A stretch of 64,000 nucleotides of DNA, taken from NCBI GenBank assembly GCA_037953745.1, contig JBAKBP010001613.1, forward strand, positions 62,001 to 126,000, read 5' to 3'. The notes below the pieces were generated by a model. That model had not been told where the DNA came from and did no database searches. It saw only the letters and a program-made list of their open reading frames with translations. Position 1 is the first letter of the stretch. Each line of letters opens with the position of its first letter. The translations under genes were made by a program, and so were the position numbers. Shown here in pieces: positions 53,849-64,000 of the stretch. The stretch comes from Lithodes maja (taxonomy: Eukaryota; Arthropoda; Malacostraca; Decapoda; Lithodidae).

Positions 53849-54983
53849 TATTTTGTATTGTCTTGTTGAAATTTAAGATGTTTTGGTGAATAGGGTAATT
53901 ATTAACTTTTAGCAGGTTTGGCACTGAAAGAGATTTGAGAGGTGTTCTGAAAATATATGATACTTTTAGAGTTTAAGTGTTTGTAAATGATTGACATTAA
54001 ATATTAGCTACATATGACCTGTGCAGTCTTCATGAGTCAAAGCTAATGACAGTTAAGAACTTTAACATGGTGTTGCATGCCTGTAATTGGTTAGCAACTT
54101 CTGGAAACTAAGTCTTGGATATACTATTTTTTTTTAACTTTCCCACAATGAAGACAACATTTATATTAGGTTCTGTACACTATTCAGTGTATTATTATTA
54201 CAATATATTGTAATATGAAAAGTTTCAATTGTATTTCGTTATTAGTGTATTCGTTTATTTAGTGAGTGTCTCAGTGATAGAGGCGTTTACGATTAGATAG
54301 GAGCCCACCCACTTTGTTTCACTTTGAAACAGGAATATAAGCTATTAGGTTGAAGGGTAAAATAATGTTTGATTACTTACAGTAGTCAGGATTACTGTAA
54401 GATGCCAAGTAATGGGTAAAGACCCACAGTGGAAGTATGAAGCACCTCAGTCTTTCACACTTTATCCAAAAGACCAGGGTGATAATCCAAACCAGTCCGG
54501 ATATTGACCTCAGTGTTTCCGAAAGAGAGAAGCAAATGTCCAAACTGAATACCAATGTTCAACCATTTACCTCAGACTGTAAAGGCCCATCCATAGTACA
54601 GTAGTGTTTTGGAAACACTGGATACTGTTTTCTGAACTTCCAACACCCAACACGAAGTCTGTGTCTGTTTTTACTGTTCCCTGGACACTTGAGTGTTCAC
54701 TTATGAGCAAACTGGCACTAATGAGCACTGGTGTTTGTTGAGTTGTCCAGTCCCACTTGCTGCTAACAGCTCAAAAACGTATACCATTACCTACAGTACT
54801 GATTTTCTTTTTACTTTGCATTTTTTTTTTTTTTTTCAAAGCATGCAGCAATTATCCCCAAGATTGTAGCTTTTGAGGTACGACCTACTCATCGCCAGGT
54901 GCGCAACTGAACCAGTTGAGTTAGTATGAGTGTGGACGCAACACCAGACACAGACAGGGAACACTGGTATGGATGGGTGTTAA
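53849..54983. other. AT-rich DNA between elements, no supported gene
   Basis: No repeat or family recognised. Around 54385-54600 there is a less AT-rich stretch with a ~60-codon plus-strand open frame and a plausible acceptor (TTACTTACAG), but it has no recognisable protein motif and a stop directly after the putative acceptor phase that looks best. Confidence 0.4.
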
Positions 54984-55613
54984 CCTAACAAGTGCGCATG
55001 GGGGTAATTGAAAACGTCCCCCTGTGCTGACGTATTTGAGGTGTTTCCGTCACTAAAATATTCATTGTACCATTAATAGCATTAATAATTATCCATATGC
55101 GCCTATTATGGGTTGATTATAAAGGTATTAACCTGAAACAACAATAAAACGAGTGAAAACAGCGTTTGGATGGTCAAAATCAGAGATATAGCCCGCGAGT
55201 TGTATAATGTATGGGTGAGGCAAACTGCTTTCCCGCCAATTTCCCCCAAGGCCACTGAGACACAGTCGATCGATACTCTCTCTCTCTCTCTTGCACTCGC
55301 TTGCCATCAGTGATGACAACACCCTGCTTGCAACTCGCTAATGTTAGCACGAAAATATACCTCAGAATAAGGGAATAATAGGGAAAATAGGTGATAACTG
55401 AAGGAGAGGAGGAAAGTGGGGAAGGAGGGGAGGTAGAGGACTGAGATTTTGCATGGCCCAGGGGCCAAAAAAAAATAAAAAAATAAAAAAATAAAAACAA
55501 AAAATAATTTTTTTTTTTCGATGTCAAAAGTTGATTTTTTATTTTACTTACTCTCAAGAGTCTTCCCGCAGTCCGCCGGGGGAACTCTTAAGAGTCTCCC
55601 GGCAGCTCCCGGG
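54984..55613 (-). mobile_element. TTAA-flanked MITE family P, full inverted copy
   Basis: 630 bp between TTAA 54980-54983 and TTAA 55614-55617, the reverse complement of 17598-18210 with minor differences. Ends are CCTAACAAGTGCGCATGGGG and, inverted, CCCGGGAGCTGCCGGGAGAC. The A-rich tract at about 55467-55518 replaces the pure homopolymer of the other copy. Confidence 0.75.
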
Positions 55614-55617
55614 TTAA

Positions 55618-56835
55618 GAGTGAGGTAGAGTTTGGAAGCCCTGGATGTCCAGATCCCCAGGGTCATAAATACAAGTGTTTAGCTGTAATAAAATGAGGCA
55701 GCATCATCATCATCATCATCAGCATCATCAGCTCTGCCGGGTTCAATGTTGTCTGTGATATCAGTCCTCGGGGATAACTACAATCTACATACACTCCTTT
55801 ATCATAAGCTCACTTTGATCCAACAGTCAAAACTAGTTTATCATGGGGTATAAAAAGTGTTGCCAATAGAGTAATGTTAACTATGACAATACTGTACAGT
55901 AGGCCTACTATGATAATAAAATACAGTATTGTATTCAAAGCCAGTATTAAAGACAATATAGTAAGAATTACCATTTCAATCAGGTTTTATATATTGTAGC
56001 TGAATACTGTATACCCATTTTGAAACTATTTTTTTTCAATATTTCTCCTGATAAAACTATTAAATGAAAAAACAATAATTACACTATTTTTCATGATATT
56101 AAGAATACAGTACTGTACAGTATAATATAGTGTAATGTGGTATTGTATTTTCACTTACTAGTTTTTTTTTAACTTTCAAAATTCCTTGCCTTACTATTAC
56201 TTCACTAGTTTATATTGTATTTTCTGGCAACCAGTGATTGAGCAAGTTAAGCTTATCATGAATGAGTGTTATGTTACAATAATTGTCATGGGTAAGAACT
56301 AAGTAGCCTGGGATGTTTTAACTTGGGGCCCCATCAATACCATGGTATTATTCTCATTATTTAATCTGGCAAATATTAGACCATTTTACTTCCCGTAGCT
56401 TAGTAAGTCATGTTGTCAATCAAAGGGGTAAAAACTAACTCCATGCACTCTTTGACTCCCTCAGGCCCTTCCTAAAGTAAAGTAAAGTACTGTACATACA
56501 TTTGTCTAATGATAGCCAGGGTAAAAGTATGATCTGCTTCATTGTATTGAAGGGTGTAAACTTTTGTTGGCTGCTGACTTCTCTACCATATTTCTATTCT
56601 ATGCATTATGACAAACTCTAGCCATTTTGACCCCGAGCCCATTGTAGCCTCAGAGAAAGCTAGAGCATACCAGTTGTAAATTTCCACACCGCTTTACTGT
56701 TTGACTCTTATACAAATATCAGCTCAATTATTACACAAGTATTCTTTATTAGTTATAAGAGGTTGGGGGTCTGGCTTCTAGACTCATCATAATGAATAGG
56801 CTGTAATATTACTGTAATGTATAAGGTGTTTCACA
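55618..56835. other. AT-rich DNA, no gene
   Basis: It holds a CAT/CAG microsatellite at about 55703-55731 and several TACTGTA-rich patches. Nothing else recognised. Confidence 0.45.
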
Positions 56836-56960
56836 TTTACATAAGAACATAAGAACATAAGAAAATGGGAGTCTGCAAACAGCCGATCGGCCCACACAAG
56901 GCAGATCCCTGATACATAGATGAATCTGTCTTACATACAGCAAACAGGTGACATGTTACA
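56836..56960 (-). mobile_element. CR1-like 3' tail fragment
   Basis: ACATAAGAACATAAGAACATAAGAA followed by a block with GGCCCACACAAGGCAGATCC. Read on the minus strand this is a short 3' end with TTCTTATG repeats, the style of CR1-like tails. Family inferred from recall of similar arthropod repeats. Confidence 0.45.
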
Positions 56961-57126
56961 ATGTTTTATATTATGAATGTAAAATACCATTGTAGCAGTC
57001 TCCATACCGATCTGTTTTTCTTTTACTTCACAATTACTGTTTTCATGAGGTATCATTATTACACCCATAAATTATGCCCTCCTCCACAACTGTATAACTA
57101 GTAACAGTACCGGTATATTTTTTGTA
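56961..57126. other. AT-rich spacer
   Basis: No feature recognised. Confidence 0.4.
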
Positions 57127-57577
57127 AAGTAAACCCTCGCTAACTCGGACTAATTGGGGGGAGACCACTTCCGAGATGCCCGATTTTTTTCCGAGATGTC
57201 CGAGGTCCGACTTATGTCCGACTTAAGAGAGGGAAAATTCCGAATTATAAGAGGAAAGTCCGCATCCGAGAAAATTGAGATAATTTTTTTTTTTTTAATG
57301 TGAAATTCATCATATTAATGACAAATACGAACCTTATTATGTTTTCAGGGACAGTACAGTACATAATAATTAATATTAACACAATAATTAAATGGCACAG
57401 GCTTCAATTCATCCTAAAATCACTTAAAACCGAGTGAGAGAACATTGTAAACCAGACACAAATCCCGCCCAACTCGGAATTTTCCGAGATATACAGGGAC
57501 ATTTCCGAGAGGCCTATGCCATTCCGAGAAGTGCGGGTTTCCGACTAAATCGAGTCCGAGTTAGCGAGGGTTTACTG
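57127..57577. mobile_element. TA-flanked MITE (pogo/Tigger-like)
   Basis: Terminal inverted repeats AGTAAACCCTCGCTAACTCG (left) and its complement with CAGTAAACC at the right, flanked by TA at 57125-57126 and 57578-57579. Subterminal CGAG/CCGA motifs recur. The length is about 451 bp with no coding capacity. The CAGT..CTCG ends and TA duplication resemble Tigger-type MITEs. Confidence 0.75.
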
Positions 57578-57578
57578 T

Positions 57579-57880
57579 ATTTGTTAGTAGTCTTGGCAAA
57601 TCCAACGTCAAGGCTATTAACCTAATTGCAATGACGACTTGTCTATTTTGACTGCTATGTCGTCATTCCAACCGCGGTTAAAAAGAAAACGTCTAGAGTC
57701 TACTCCTTATCTTGCTCTAGGAGACGTTGTACATTAACCAAAACTACCACCGAAGGTGAAAAAAGCATAGAAGAGAAGAAAAAGGGGTTTACCTTAGTTA
57801 CCGCTTAAGGCCCATCCCGTGTTCCGTCATGTGCAGATCCCTGTCGAACGTGCGCATGAGCGACCCTCTCTTGTTATCAT
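57579..57880 (-). repeat. DIRS-B copy 3 left terminal repeat
   Basis: Starts ATTTGTTAGTAGTCTTGGC and ends CCCTCTCTTGTTATCAT; it is the reverse complement of 43764-44062 and, apart from its last bases, of the right terminal repeats. Confidence 0.9.
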
Positions 57881-58735
57881 TTTTTCACGCGCTCCATTGA
57901 ATGAAGTCGCTTTTGTTGTGCTCCTTTAATTCACCCTGTTTAGGTTAGTTTCGGCTTTTCTGGCCTTCTTTTTTGTTAGACAGATGTTACGTGATCTAGG
58001 GCACACATAAATGGGCTCCTAAGTGTGTATAATGGAGACGCGTGTGGAAATAGCTTACCGAAGGTACGGGGGCGCCTGGCGTTCCTCGTATATGTTTTTC
58101 ATTCTTTCTCTTTTCATATTCTTTTTTCCTGTTAGTCTGGGCATGGTTTAGCTTTTAGCTTCATTTAGCCTAGCTCGTTTTCTCATTCAGGAATTGCTAT
58201 GCCCCTATGAGTTCTCATTTTTTCATAGCCTAGGTGTACAGTTGGTTCACAATCTGAGATTTCGTGGTGGCGGTGCTGTTTGTAGTGTTTGTGTCAGCCG
58301 CATAAATAGCGTTCTTCCCGAGTCCCCCCTTTCGAGCCTTCACTGTGTCTCAAGGGCCTGGGCGCTTGGTGGTTCGTGATATCCAGGGGTACCCCACGGG
58401 GGCCTCTCCCTCACGCCACAGGGTTTTTCGCCCCTGACACATTCTCTACTCGCGGCTAGGCCACCCTTTTTCTCGCCAGTTTCATTACTGGTTTTTTGTG
58501 TTCCCTTCCTGTTTTCACCTCCATCCTTTCATAGCTTTTGCCCAATCCTGGGGTACCCCACGGGGGCCCCTGTTTGTGCCAAACCACCCAACCTGCCACT
58601 TCTCCTCATGGGCTTTGCTCTATCTCTGTGGGTTGGGTGGTTCCCAGGGGATGTGCCTCCTCTCCCCTGGTGTGTCTTCCTTGCCTCTCCCTTGACCGGT
58701 TGAGTCAGGATATTATCAAGGAAGACACTGCTCAG
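57881..58735 (+). promoter_or_regulatory. DIRS-B leader region
   Basis: T-rich leader of normal A content. It contains two copies of a block with GGGGTACCCCACGGGGGCC (58386-58404 and 58552-58570) built on the palindrome GGGGTACCCC. The leader of copy 2 carries the same pair in inverted orientation (43058-43078 and 43228-43248). No splice or TATA signals can be assigned. Confidence 0.5.
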
Positions 58736-58850
58736 CTTGATGGTCATCGTCGCTTGGAGTTCATAAGGAGTTGACGCTTGTTTGCGGGCCTTTTTTGGTT
58801 TTCCTAGACGCCCCTCTCGCTTGTTCGGCACCGGGCCCTCTTGGCCGGTC

Positions 58851-58993
58851 CCGCAAATTTGCGGAGTGCTCGATTCGGCCCTCTGGGTCGTTTCGGCTCC
58901 CCGCAAATTTGCGGAGATCGCTGGGTGGTCGCGTGGCGATGTGGGGGGTTTGTGTCGGTACAGATCTACCTCCATTGGCCCGCAAATTTGCGG
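58851..58993. promoter_or_regulatory. Array of three CCGCAAATTTGCGG palindromes (copy 3)
   Basis: Perfect copies lie at 58851-58864, 58901-58914 and 58980-58993. The fourth site of copy 2 is degenerate here (GGTGGTCGCGTGGCGATG). Spacing matches copy 2. Confidence 0.7.
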
Positions 58994-59220
58994 TTATAGT
59001 TGGCTTTCACTGTTGACCTTTTTTATGTCATATTGTTGCCTGATACTATATTGGTGTATGCACTTTCCTGGTGTTATAGGCCCTGCATGTAAGATGTTGA
59101 GTGGTGGTTAACACTTTCTCCATCTTTGCAGGTTCTGCTGGTGCTCTTCCGCCTCGGCCGCCCTCCTCACCTACCTCTGTGCTCCCAGTTTAGGGTGAGT
59201 ACGGATACCTGTTTGCATGT

Positions 59221-61490
59221 GTGTTCCTGTTTCCCCATGCTCCTTCCCTGGTTCTTCTTGGACATTCTCTCCACTTACACCTTCGACGTGCTGATTCTGG
59301 TGTGTGTTCTTCTCGTGCTGGTCGGCTGCTTTGCTTTCGCCTTGGTTGTCGCTCCCCTTGCTTGGTGAGCCACATGTCCTGCTTGCGCCACTCGCTCTTT
59401 GTGTCCTCTACGGCCTACCTCCCTGCTCTGTGTGGCCCGTGTCTGGCCCTGGTGGTTGTGCTGCTCCATGGCCCTGGTTCCTCGGCGGCGGCTGTGGCCT
59501 CTGCTTCCCTTCCGTCGGTGTGGCCGATGGTCTCCCGCCACATTGGGCCTGTGGGCCGCCGTTCCCCGGCCTTTGTTGCCGCCCGGTTCCGCGTCACCCT
59601 GGGTTTCCCTGCCCGACTGACGGCCGTTCAACACAGCCCGTAGCCTCGTAGGTGGAGCTCTCGTCTCACACACGAGGGGTCGGGGGTTCAATCCCTGACC
59701 GGGCGGTGGCGCATTGGGCTTGTCTCCTTTCATGTGTTAGCCTCAGTTCACCTAGCTGTAAATAGGTACCTGGGATACGTGGACGACGTTGTGACGTCCC
59801 ATCTGGGGTTGGCACACATGGTACAAGGCGAGCTGGGTATCATTTGGTTCTCCTACGCTACTGGTCAACCTGAGCCTCCACGCTCTCGCTCGCCTCGCTA
59901 CTGCCCCTCATCGTCCTCCTGATCGCCTTGCCGTCGCCCGCCCTCGTCTTGGTTCTCACCCTGAGGCCGGGGTTGGCGGCTCTGCTCCAGTGCGCCCTCC
60001 CCTGGCCTCTACGGATAGGGGCTCTCCTCCCTTCCGCCCGCTTTCCTAGCCCAGCCGACTTCCTCTTACGTTGTCCTCTCCGCGCGCGGTTGTTCGTGCT
60101 GTCGCTGGCCCTCTGCTCCCTCCTACACTGTCCAGGAGGGTCCGCCTGGGTGTCGTTGCTTCTCCTACTTCACCTGCTTCAGTGCCTCTTCTTCCTTCAC
60201 GGTCTCGTCCCACGGGGGAGGTCCCTCCCTCCTCCGCCTCGGTGTCGGGCCGCCCTGTTCTCTCAGCCCCGGGGGTCCTTGCTCTGTTTCCCCCCGCGGC
60301 TCCTTCTGGCCTCCTTTCACCCGGCCATCCTTCCCCCTCCCGTCGTCCTGCTCCTCCTCCTTCTTCTCTTCCTGCCCTTCACTTCCCGTCTCGCCTGGGG
60401 GGTACCCCTCCTCTTGCCTCGGTGAGGTTTCGGGGTCCCCCTTTCTCGGGAGCTGTCGTGTCGCTGGAAGAGGGGGATGGTGCTGTTTCCCCCTCGGCCG
60501 TTCGTGATCGGGGACGGGTCCCTCTACGGCGCCACGGCCGTCGTCGCTCGCCTTCCTTGGGCCGCGACGCTGCTGGTTCGTGCCGTGGGTCTCGCTCCCG
60601 CTCACGCTTGTCCCTGCGGGCCGTCCATTCTGGGTGGGGGGGGGGTCGCCTCTCTCGGTTCGATTGTTGGCTATGCAGGGCTGGGTTGTGTCACGCTTCG
60701 ACGGGTGCTTGGCGTCGTTGGACGCCTCCCTCTTCTCGCGCTTCTTGGCGGTGACTCACCCTCAGCGCCTCGCCCTTCCTACCCCTGCTACGGTCCCGCT
60801 CCCTTCTGCAGGCCTCCGCTCTGGTCAGACTTCAGCCGCACTGACATCCTTCCGGCTGTTCAGTCCCTGGCTGTGTTGACGGGTTTGTCCTCCTATGGGT
60901 CGGGTTTGTGCGACGCCGGTCCGCCTGGCTTCGCCGTCATGCTCGGTCGCCCTCTCCCCTTGGTGGCCTGGTTTGCTGAGGCCTTCGCCTTCACACCGTT
61001 CCGTCGACGGCTCTCCTTCGGTCCCTCCCCTGGAGTCGTCACTGCTTTTGCCTCCTCTTGTGTCTGTCGGCGGGTTGGCCGGCGCGTTCTGGTCCTGGCT
61101 GGGCGCGCCCATTCTTGAACTTTGTTCTATTGCTACCCCGTTCTTCTCTCACCCGGATCAGGCCTCTGTCGCCACGGTTTTTCCCTTGCGACAGTGGGTG
61201 ACGGACTTCTTGTCTTGTCTTTCGGTTCCCTCCAGCCGTCTGTCCCCGCCTGCGGCTTTTCGGGGCGTCTGCGCCAGGCGCTCTTCGCGAGGGTTTGGAC
61301 CGCGTTCTGCGGGTCCACCTTCGGCTCGCGGTGTCTTTGGTTCCCGAGCTGATGGCGGTTTTGTGCGCGGCAACTCGGCGCCGCCCGACAGTGCGGTCCT
61401 CGTTCTGCCGGCCGGCCCCCTTGGATATTCGTCGGGGTTTGTTGTACTCTGCGCTCTATACGTCGGGGTTGTTTCAGCTGGTTGCTTGGG
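59221..61490 (+). pseudogene. DIRS-B copy 3 gag-like region
   Basis: Begins MFLFPHAPSL then a Cys/His-rich part (CSSRAGRLLCFRLGCR, CLVSHMSCLRHS). It is interrupted at about 59632 by a SINE with loss of some 80 bases relative to copy 2. The later part (60071-60754) contains CRGSRSRSRLSLRAVHSG and a C-terminal helix. Several frame changes; not functional. Confidence 0.55.
59632..59875 (+). mobile_element. tRNA-Val-like SINE in DIRS-B copy 3
   Basis: Same family as 16536-16868: CAGCCCGTAGCCTCGTAGGT, the CTCACAC anticodon loop, B box GGTTCAATCCC and CACCTAGCTGTAAATAGGTA. It is shorter at the 3' end. Insertion coincides with a deletion of host sequence, so no clean target duplication is seen. Confidence 0.85.
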
Positions 61491-61945
61491 TATGCTCGCT
61501 TCTCTGTCGGCGGCCCCTGCTTCCGACACGCGACGACGCGCTGTGTCGTTGCGGTCCCTGCTTCCGTCACGCACCGTCGTGCTGTGTCGCACGCGGGGTC
61601 TTCTCAGTCCCGTCCTTCTGCCGGTCCTCTTCGGGGTGCTGCTGCAAGTGCTGCCGCCTTGCGCGGACGCAGGACTGGGACGTTGCAGGCCAGTGCGTCG
61701 ATTCCGCCTCGCCCTTCTGTTCTTGCCCCCTTTCATCCCCGCTGTGTCGGGGCTGGCCGGCCTTCCACTTCCGGCCGCCCTTCGCCGTGGTCTGCCCCGC
61801 GCCGGCCTGGGGTTGGGGTAGCCCGCCCTTTTCGCCGGGGTTGGGGGGGGGGGGGGTAGAGGTCGACGTGGCGCTCGTGCCCGCACGGCCCGTACCGAGG
61901 GTACCTCCGCGTCAACACAATGTGTAGTTCTCTGGGTCGGCCTCC

Positions 61946-62650
61946 TTGTTCTCCTTCTCGCCTGGCCGACCGGGTCGCTCCCCTCCTCTCGGGTGCTCCC
62001 TCGGGCTGTTTTTGCCCTTGCGCCCCTCGGTTGCCACGAGGGACGTTGGGGGCGGCGGGTTGCGCGGTGGGGTCTCCCATGGTGGTGGACGTCTCGACCC
62101 CCTTTCCGCTCTTGTCACCGACGCCGGTCCATCTCTTCGGAGGTGGCCCACGTGCTCACTTCCGTGCCCGGGCTGGGTAGCGTCGAGGGAGTTGACCGCC
62201 GGTCGCCCGGTTTTCCTCTCCCGTGTCTTTCTGGTCCCGTCGACGAACTGCGATGCGATGCGACCGTTGGTGGTTCTGTCGGCCCTCAACGGGCGCGTCG
62301 TGCATACACGGTTTCGGATGCTGCCGGTACCCCTGGTACGCCTGGCCCTGTGCCCTCTGTCGTGGGTTGTGTCGCTGGCCCTCCAGGATGCATCTTGGCT
62401 CGTTCCTCTCCATCCTCTCTTCCAGCGATTCTTGGCCGTTCGGACTTCCGATCGTGTGTTCCTGTTCGCCGGCCTTCCCTTCGGTCTCCACATCGCGCCG
62501 CGGATCTTCTCCGCACATGTGGGGCAGGCTCTGGGTCCTCTCCTCAGGAGCGGGCTCCAGCTCCTGTTTTCCTTGGCCGACTGGTTGGTAGTTTCCGAAG
62601 CCCTCGGCCTGTGCGTTGGCGACGCCCTCACAGTCGTTCGCACCGTCGCA
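61946..62650 (+). pseudogene. DIRS-B copy 3 reverse transcriptase
   Basis: RT blocks as in copy 1: LSALNGRVVHTRFRMLP, VVSLALQDASWLVPLHPLF, FAGLPFGLHIAPRIFS and FSLADWLVVSEALG. Both catalytic Asp codons read GCC (62378-62380 and 62576-62578). An extra T near 62668 (CCCCTTTTGGTG) shifts the frame beyond LGFPF. Confidence 0.75.
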
Positions 62651-62687
62651 CGGTTAGGGTTCCCCTTTTGGTGTTCCCGATTCACGC

Positions 62688-63890
62688 TTGACCCCGTCGC
62701 GTGTCGTGCCATGGGTCGGTCTCGCGGGGGTTTTGTCCGGCGCTACGGTGACCCGGGGTCTGCCGACCGCGGTGCACCTTCGGTGGACGGTCTTTGCCGT
62801 GTTGCACTCGGTCTCCCTCCTGGGGTGGCTCTGGGACTCGTTCGTGGGTTCGCTGCTTTGGGCCGCTCTGCCCCTTTCCTTAGGGAGCCTCTGGCTACTC
62901 CGCCTCCTCCTCATGGGCCCCGCGGTGTTTCCGTTGCCCCTCTGGATCGGCTCCTGCCACTCCTGCGTCCCGTTCGCAGACGCTTCAGTCTCTGGGTTGC
63001 TCCGGGCTCGCTCTCTGCGGCTGTGCCCTGGTCCGCCCCCCCCGCCGACGGTCTGGGTAGCCACAGATACGTCGTGCGAGGTTGGGTGGGGTTCCCGATC
63101 GAACCTGGGACGTCCACTTCCTGGCAGGTGGGTGGGTCTCCCTCCACTTACCCGTCTATGCCCTCGGACTGTTGGTTCCTCTGTTCTTCCTGCGGGACCA
63201 CGCGCTGGCCCTTCGGGGTCAGTCGGTGGCCTTCAGGTTAGACACTCAGACAGGCTGTCCCCTGTTTTCCTTCTGCGGGGGTTCCTCCAGGTCGTTGACT
63301 CTATTGGGGGTCTCGGTGGAGTTGTTCTTCCTCGCGGCCCGACACCCCTTCTCCTTGCATGCCTCCTCCCTGCCCGGGCCTGCCACCCTGTGGGCGGCTG
63401 CCCTGTCGTGAGGGCAGGGCGTTCTTGTTGAATGGGCGTTGCAACGGACTGTGTTCGCCGACCTCGCGGCTTCCTGAGGTGTTCCGGAGGTCGCCTTGTT
63501 CGCATCGGGGGTGCCGCGCCAGTTGCCTTTGGACCTCTCCCTCCGGCCTCGCGCTCCGGGGGGGGTCCGGCCGCTTTCATGGTGGCCTGGTACAGGTGGC
63601 GGTCGATATACATCTTTCCGCCCCCAGACGCGCTGTTGCTGTGCCCAGTCCTCGCGAGGCTGCGGCTGTGTCACGGCTGCGTCTGGCTCCTCGCGCCTCT
63701 GTGGCCGGCGCGGGCTTGGTCCGCCCGGTTGCCACGGTGGTGCCCGAGTCCGGTCCCTCTACCTGTCTCCGGCTTCCACTTGGGCTCGGTTGGGGACCTG
63801 CGGGCCTCGTTGGCCTTCGCATCGTGCTTGTTCATGTGGCACGGTGGCTCCCGGTCCCCGGCCGGGCCCTGGACGGGCCCTGACTGACTT
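62688..63890 (+). pseudogene. DIRS-B copy 3 RNase H / methylase-like region
   Basis: The frame 62688-63431 contains PTVWVATDTSCEVGWGSRSN (RNase H start, Asp to Ala in the first position). A second frame (63082-63411) contains YALGLLVPLFFLRDHALALR and SLPGPATLWAAALS. A third (63432-63887) has IYIFPPPDALLLCPVLARLR and WLLAPLWPARAWS. The recombinase start lies at the window edge; an 11-bp GGACGGGCCCT duplication occurs near 63869-63880. Confidence 0.6.
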
Positions 63891-64000
63891 CCTGCAGCGT
63901 TCCTGGCCGTCTTCTCCTTGGGGGCCTTACGGGTCCCGCTGGGGGTCTTTTCCTAGGTGGCTACAGGCCACTCGCCTGCCAGTTGGCTCTCCTTCCCTCG

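Larger units (their letters stand above)
57579..64000 (+). mobile_element. DIRS-B copy 3, continuing past the window
   Basis: Complete left side: left terminal repeat (57579-57880), leader (57881-58735), palindrome array, gag region (59221 to about 61490), RT-RNase H-methylase region (61946-63890). The window ends near the start of the recombinase. A SINE sits in gag. It begins directly next to the TA of the Tigger-like MITE. Confidence 0.85.

Noticed and set aside
54385..54610. Possible exon in the DNA between DIRS-B copies 2 and 3
   Set aside because: The acceptor-like site leads into a phase with an early stop; the remaining open frame has no recognisable protein family.
38646..64000. A true diversity-generating retroelement (template repeat, variable repeat, Avd)
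   Set aside because: No template/variable repeat pair, accessory protein or DGR-type RT is visible; only the A-focused substitution pattern is similar, so it is reported as a pattern and not a system.

Overview
This is a eukaryotic window made almost entirely of transposable elements. The mix fits a decapod crustacean or close arthropod relative: several CR1-like and L2-like non-LTR retrotransposons (one ending in AAATAGGTAAATAC-type repeats, which I associate with decapods), two DIRS-like tyrosine-recombinase retrotransposon families, a Penelope-like element, tRNA-derived SINEs, and TTAA- or TA-flanked miniature DNA transposons. The species assignment is an inference. The only host-gene material I can support is two exons (12475-12589 and 15557-15635, + strand) that join in frame and read as part of a TruD/PUS7-family pseudouridine synthase.

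Layout. 1-985: inverted/direct fragment of a Penelope-like element. 1539-5790: CR1-like element on the minus strand with both ORFs open. 6375-10327: broken CR1-like element on the plus strand, interrupted by a tRNA-like insertion. 10506-12365: nested TTAA-flanked pieces, a low-complexity ORF and two non-LTR 3' ends. 12475-15635: the two host exons, separated by a roughly 3 kb intron holding an old L2-like copy and TTAA-flanked MITEs. 15950-18852: a DIRS-terminus-like segment, a decayed non-LTR RT with a SINE in it, and more TTAA MITEs. 19030-24886: Penelope-like RT, a CR1 3' end, and an I-like element (RT plus RNase H) split by a TA-flanked foldback element. 24887-33484: DIRS-A, minus strand, about 8.6 kb, with terminal inverted repeats and an internal complementary region. 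33485-38645: a CR1 3' end, then a nearly full L2-like element.

38646-64000: three copies of a second, GC-rich family, DIRS-B. Copy 1 (38646-42906) lacks its 5' part. Copy 2 (42907-53848) has an inverted 5' segment, a 5S rRNA insertion and a young CR1-like insertion in its recombinase. Copy 3 (57579 to the window end) carries a tRNA-derived SINE. About 3.7 kb of AT-rich DNA with two MITEs lies between copies 2 and 3.

The most unusual signal is in DIRS-B. Its coding block is strongly depleted in adenine on the sense strand, and the copies differ from one another mainly at adenines (A versus C, G or T). The terminal repeats and leader do not share the depletion. All three copies also carry the same Asp-to-Ala changes in both RT catalytic motifs. 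The depletion removes stop codons on both strands, so many of the long overlapping open frames there are not genes. An adenine-directed, strand-specific mutational process would explain this; the mechanism is unknown.
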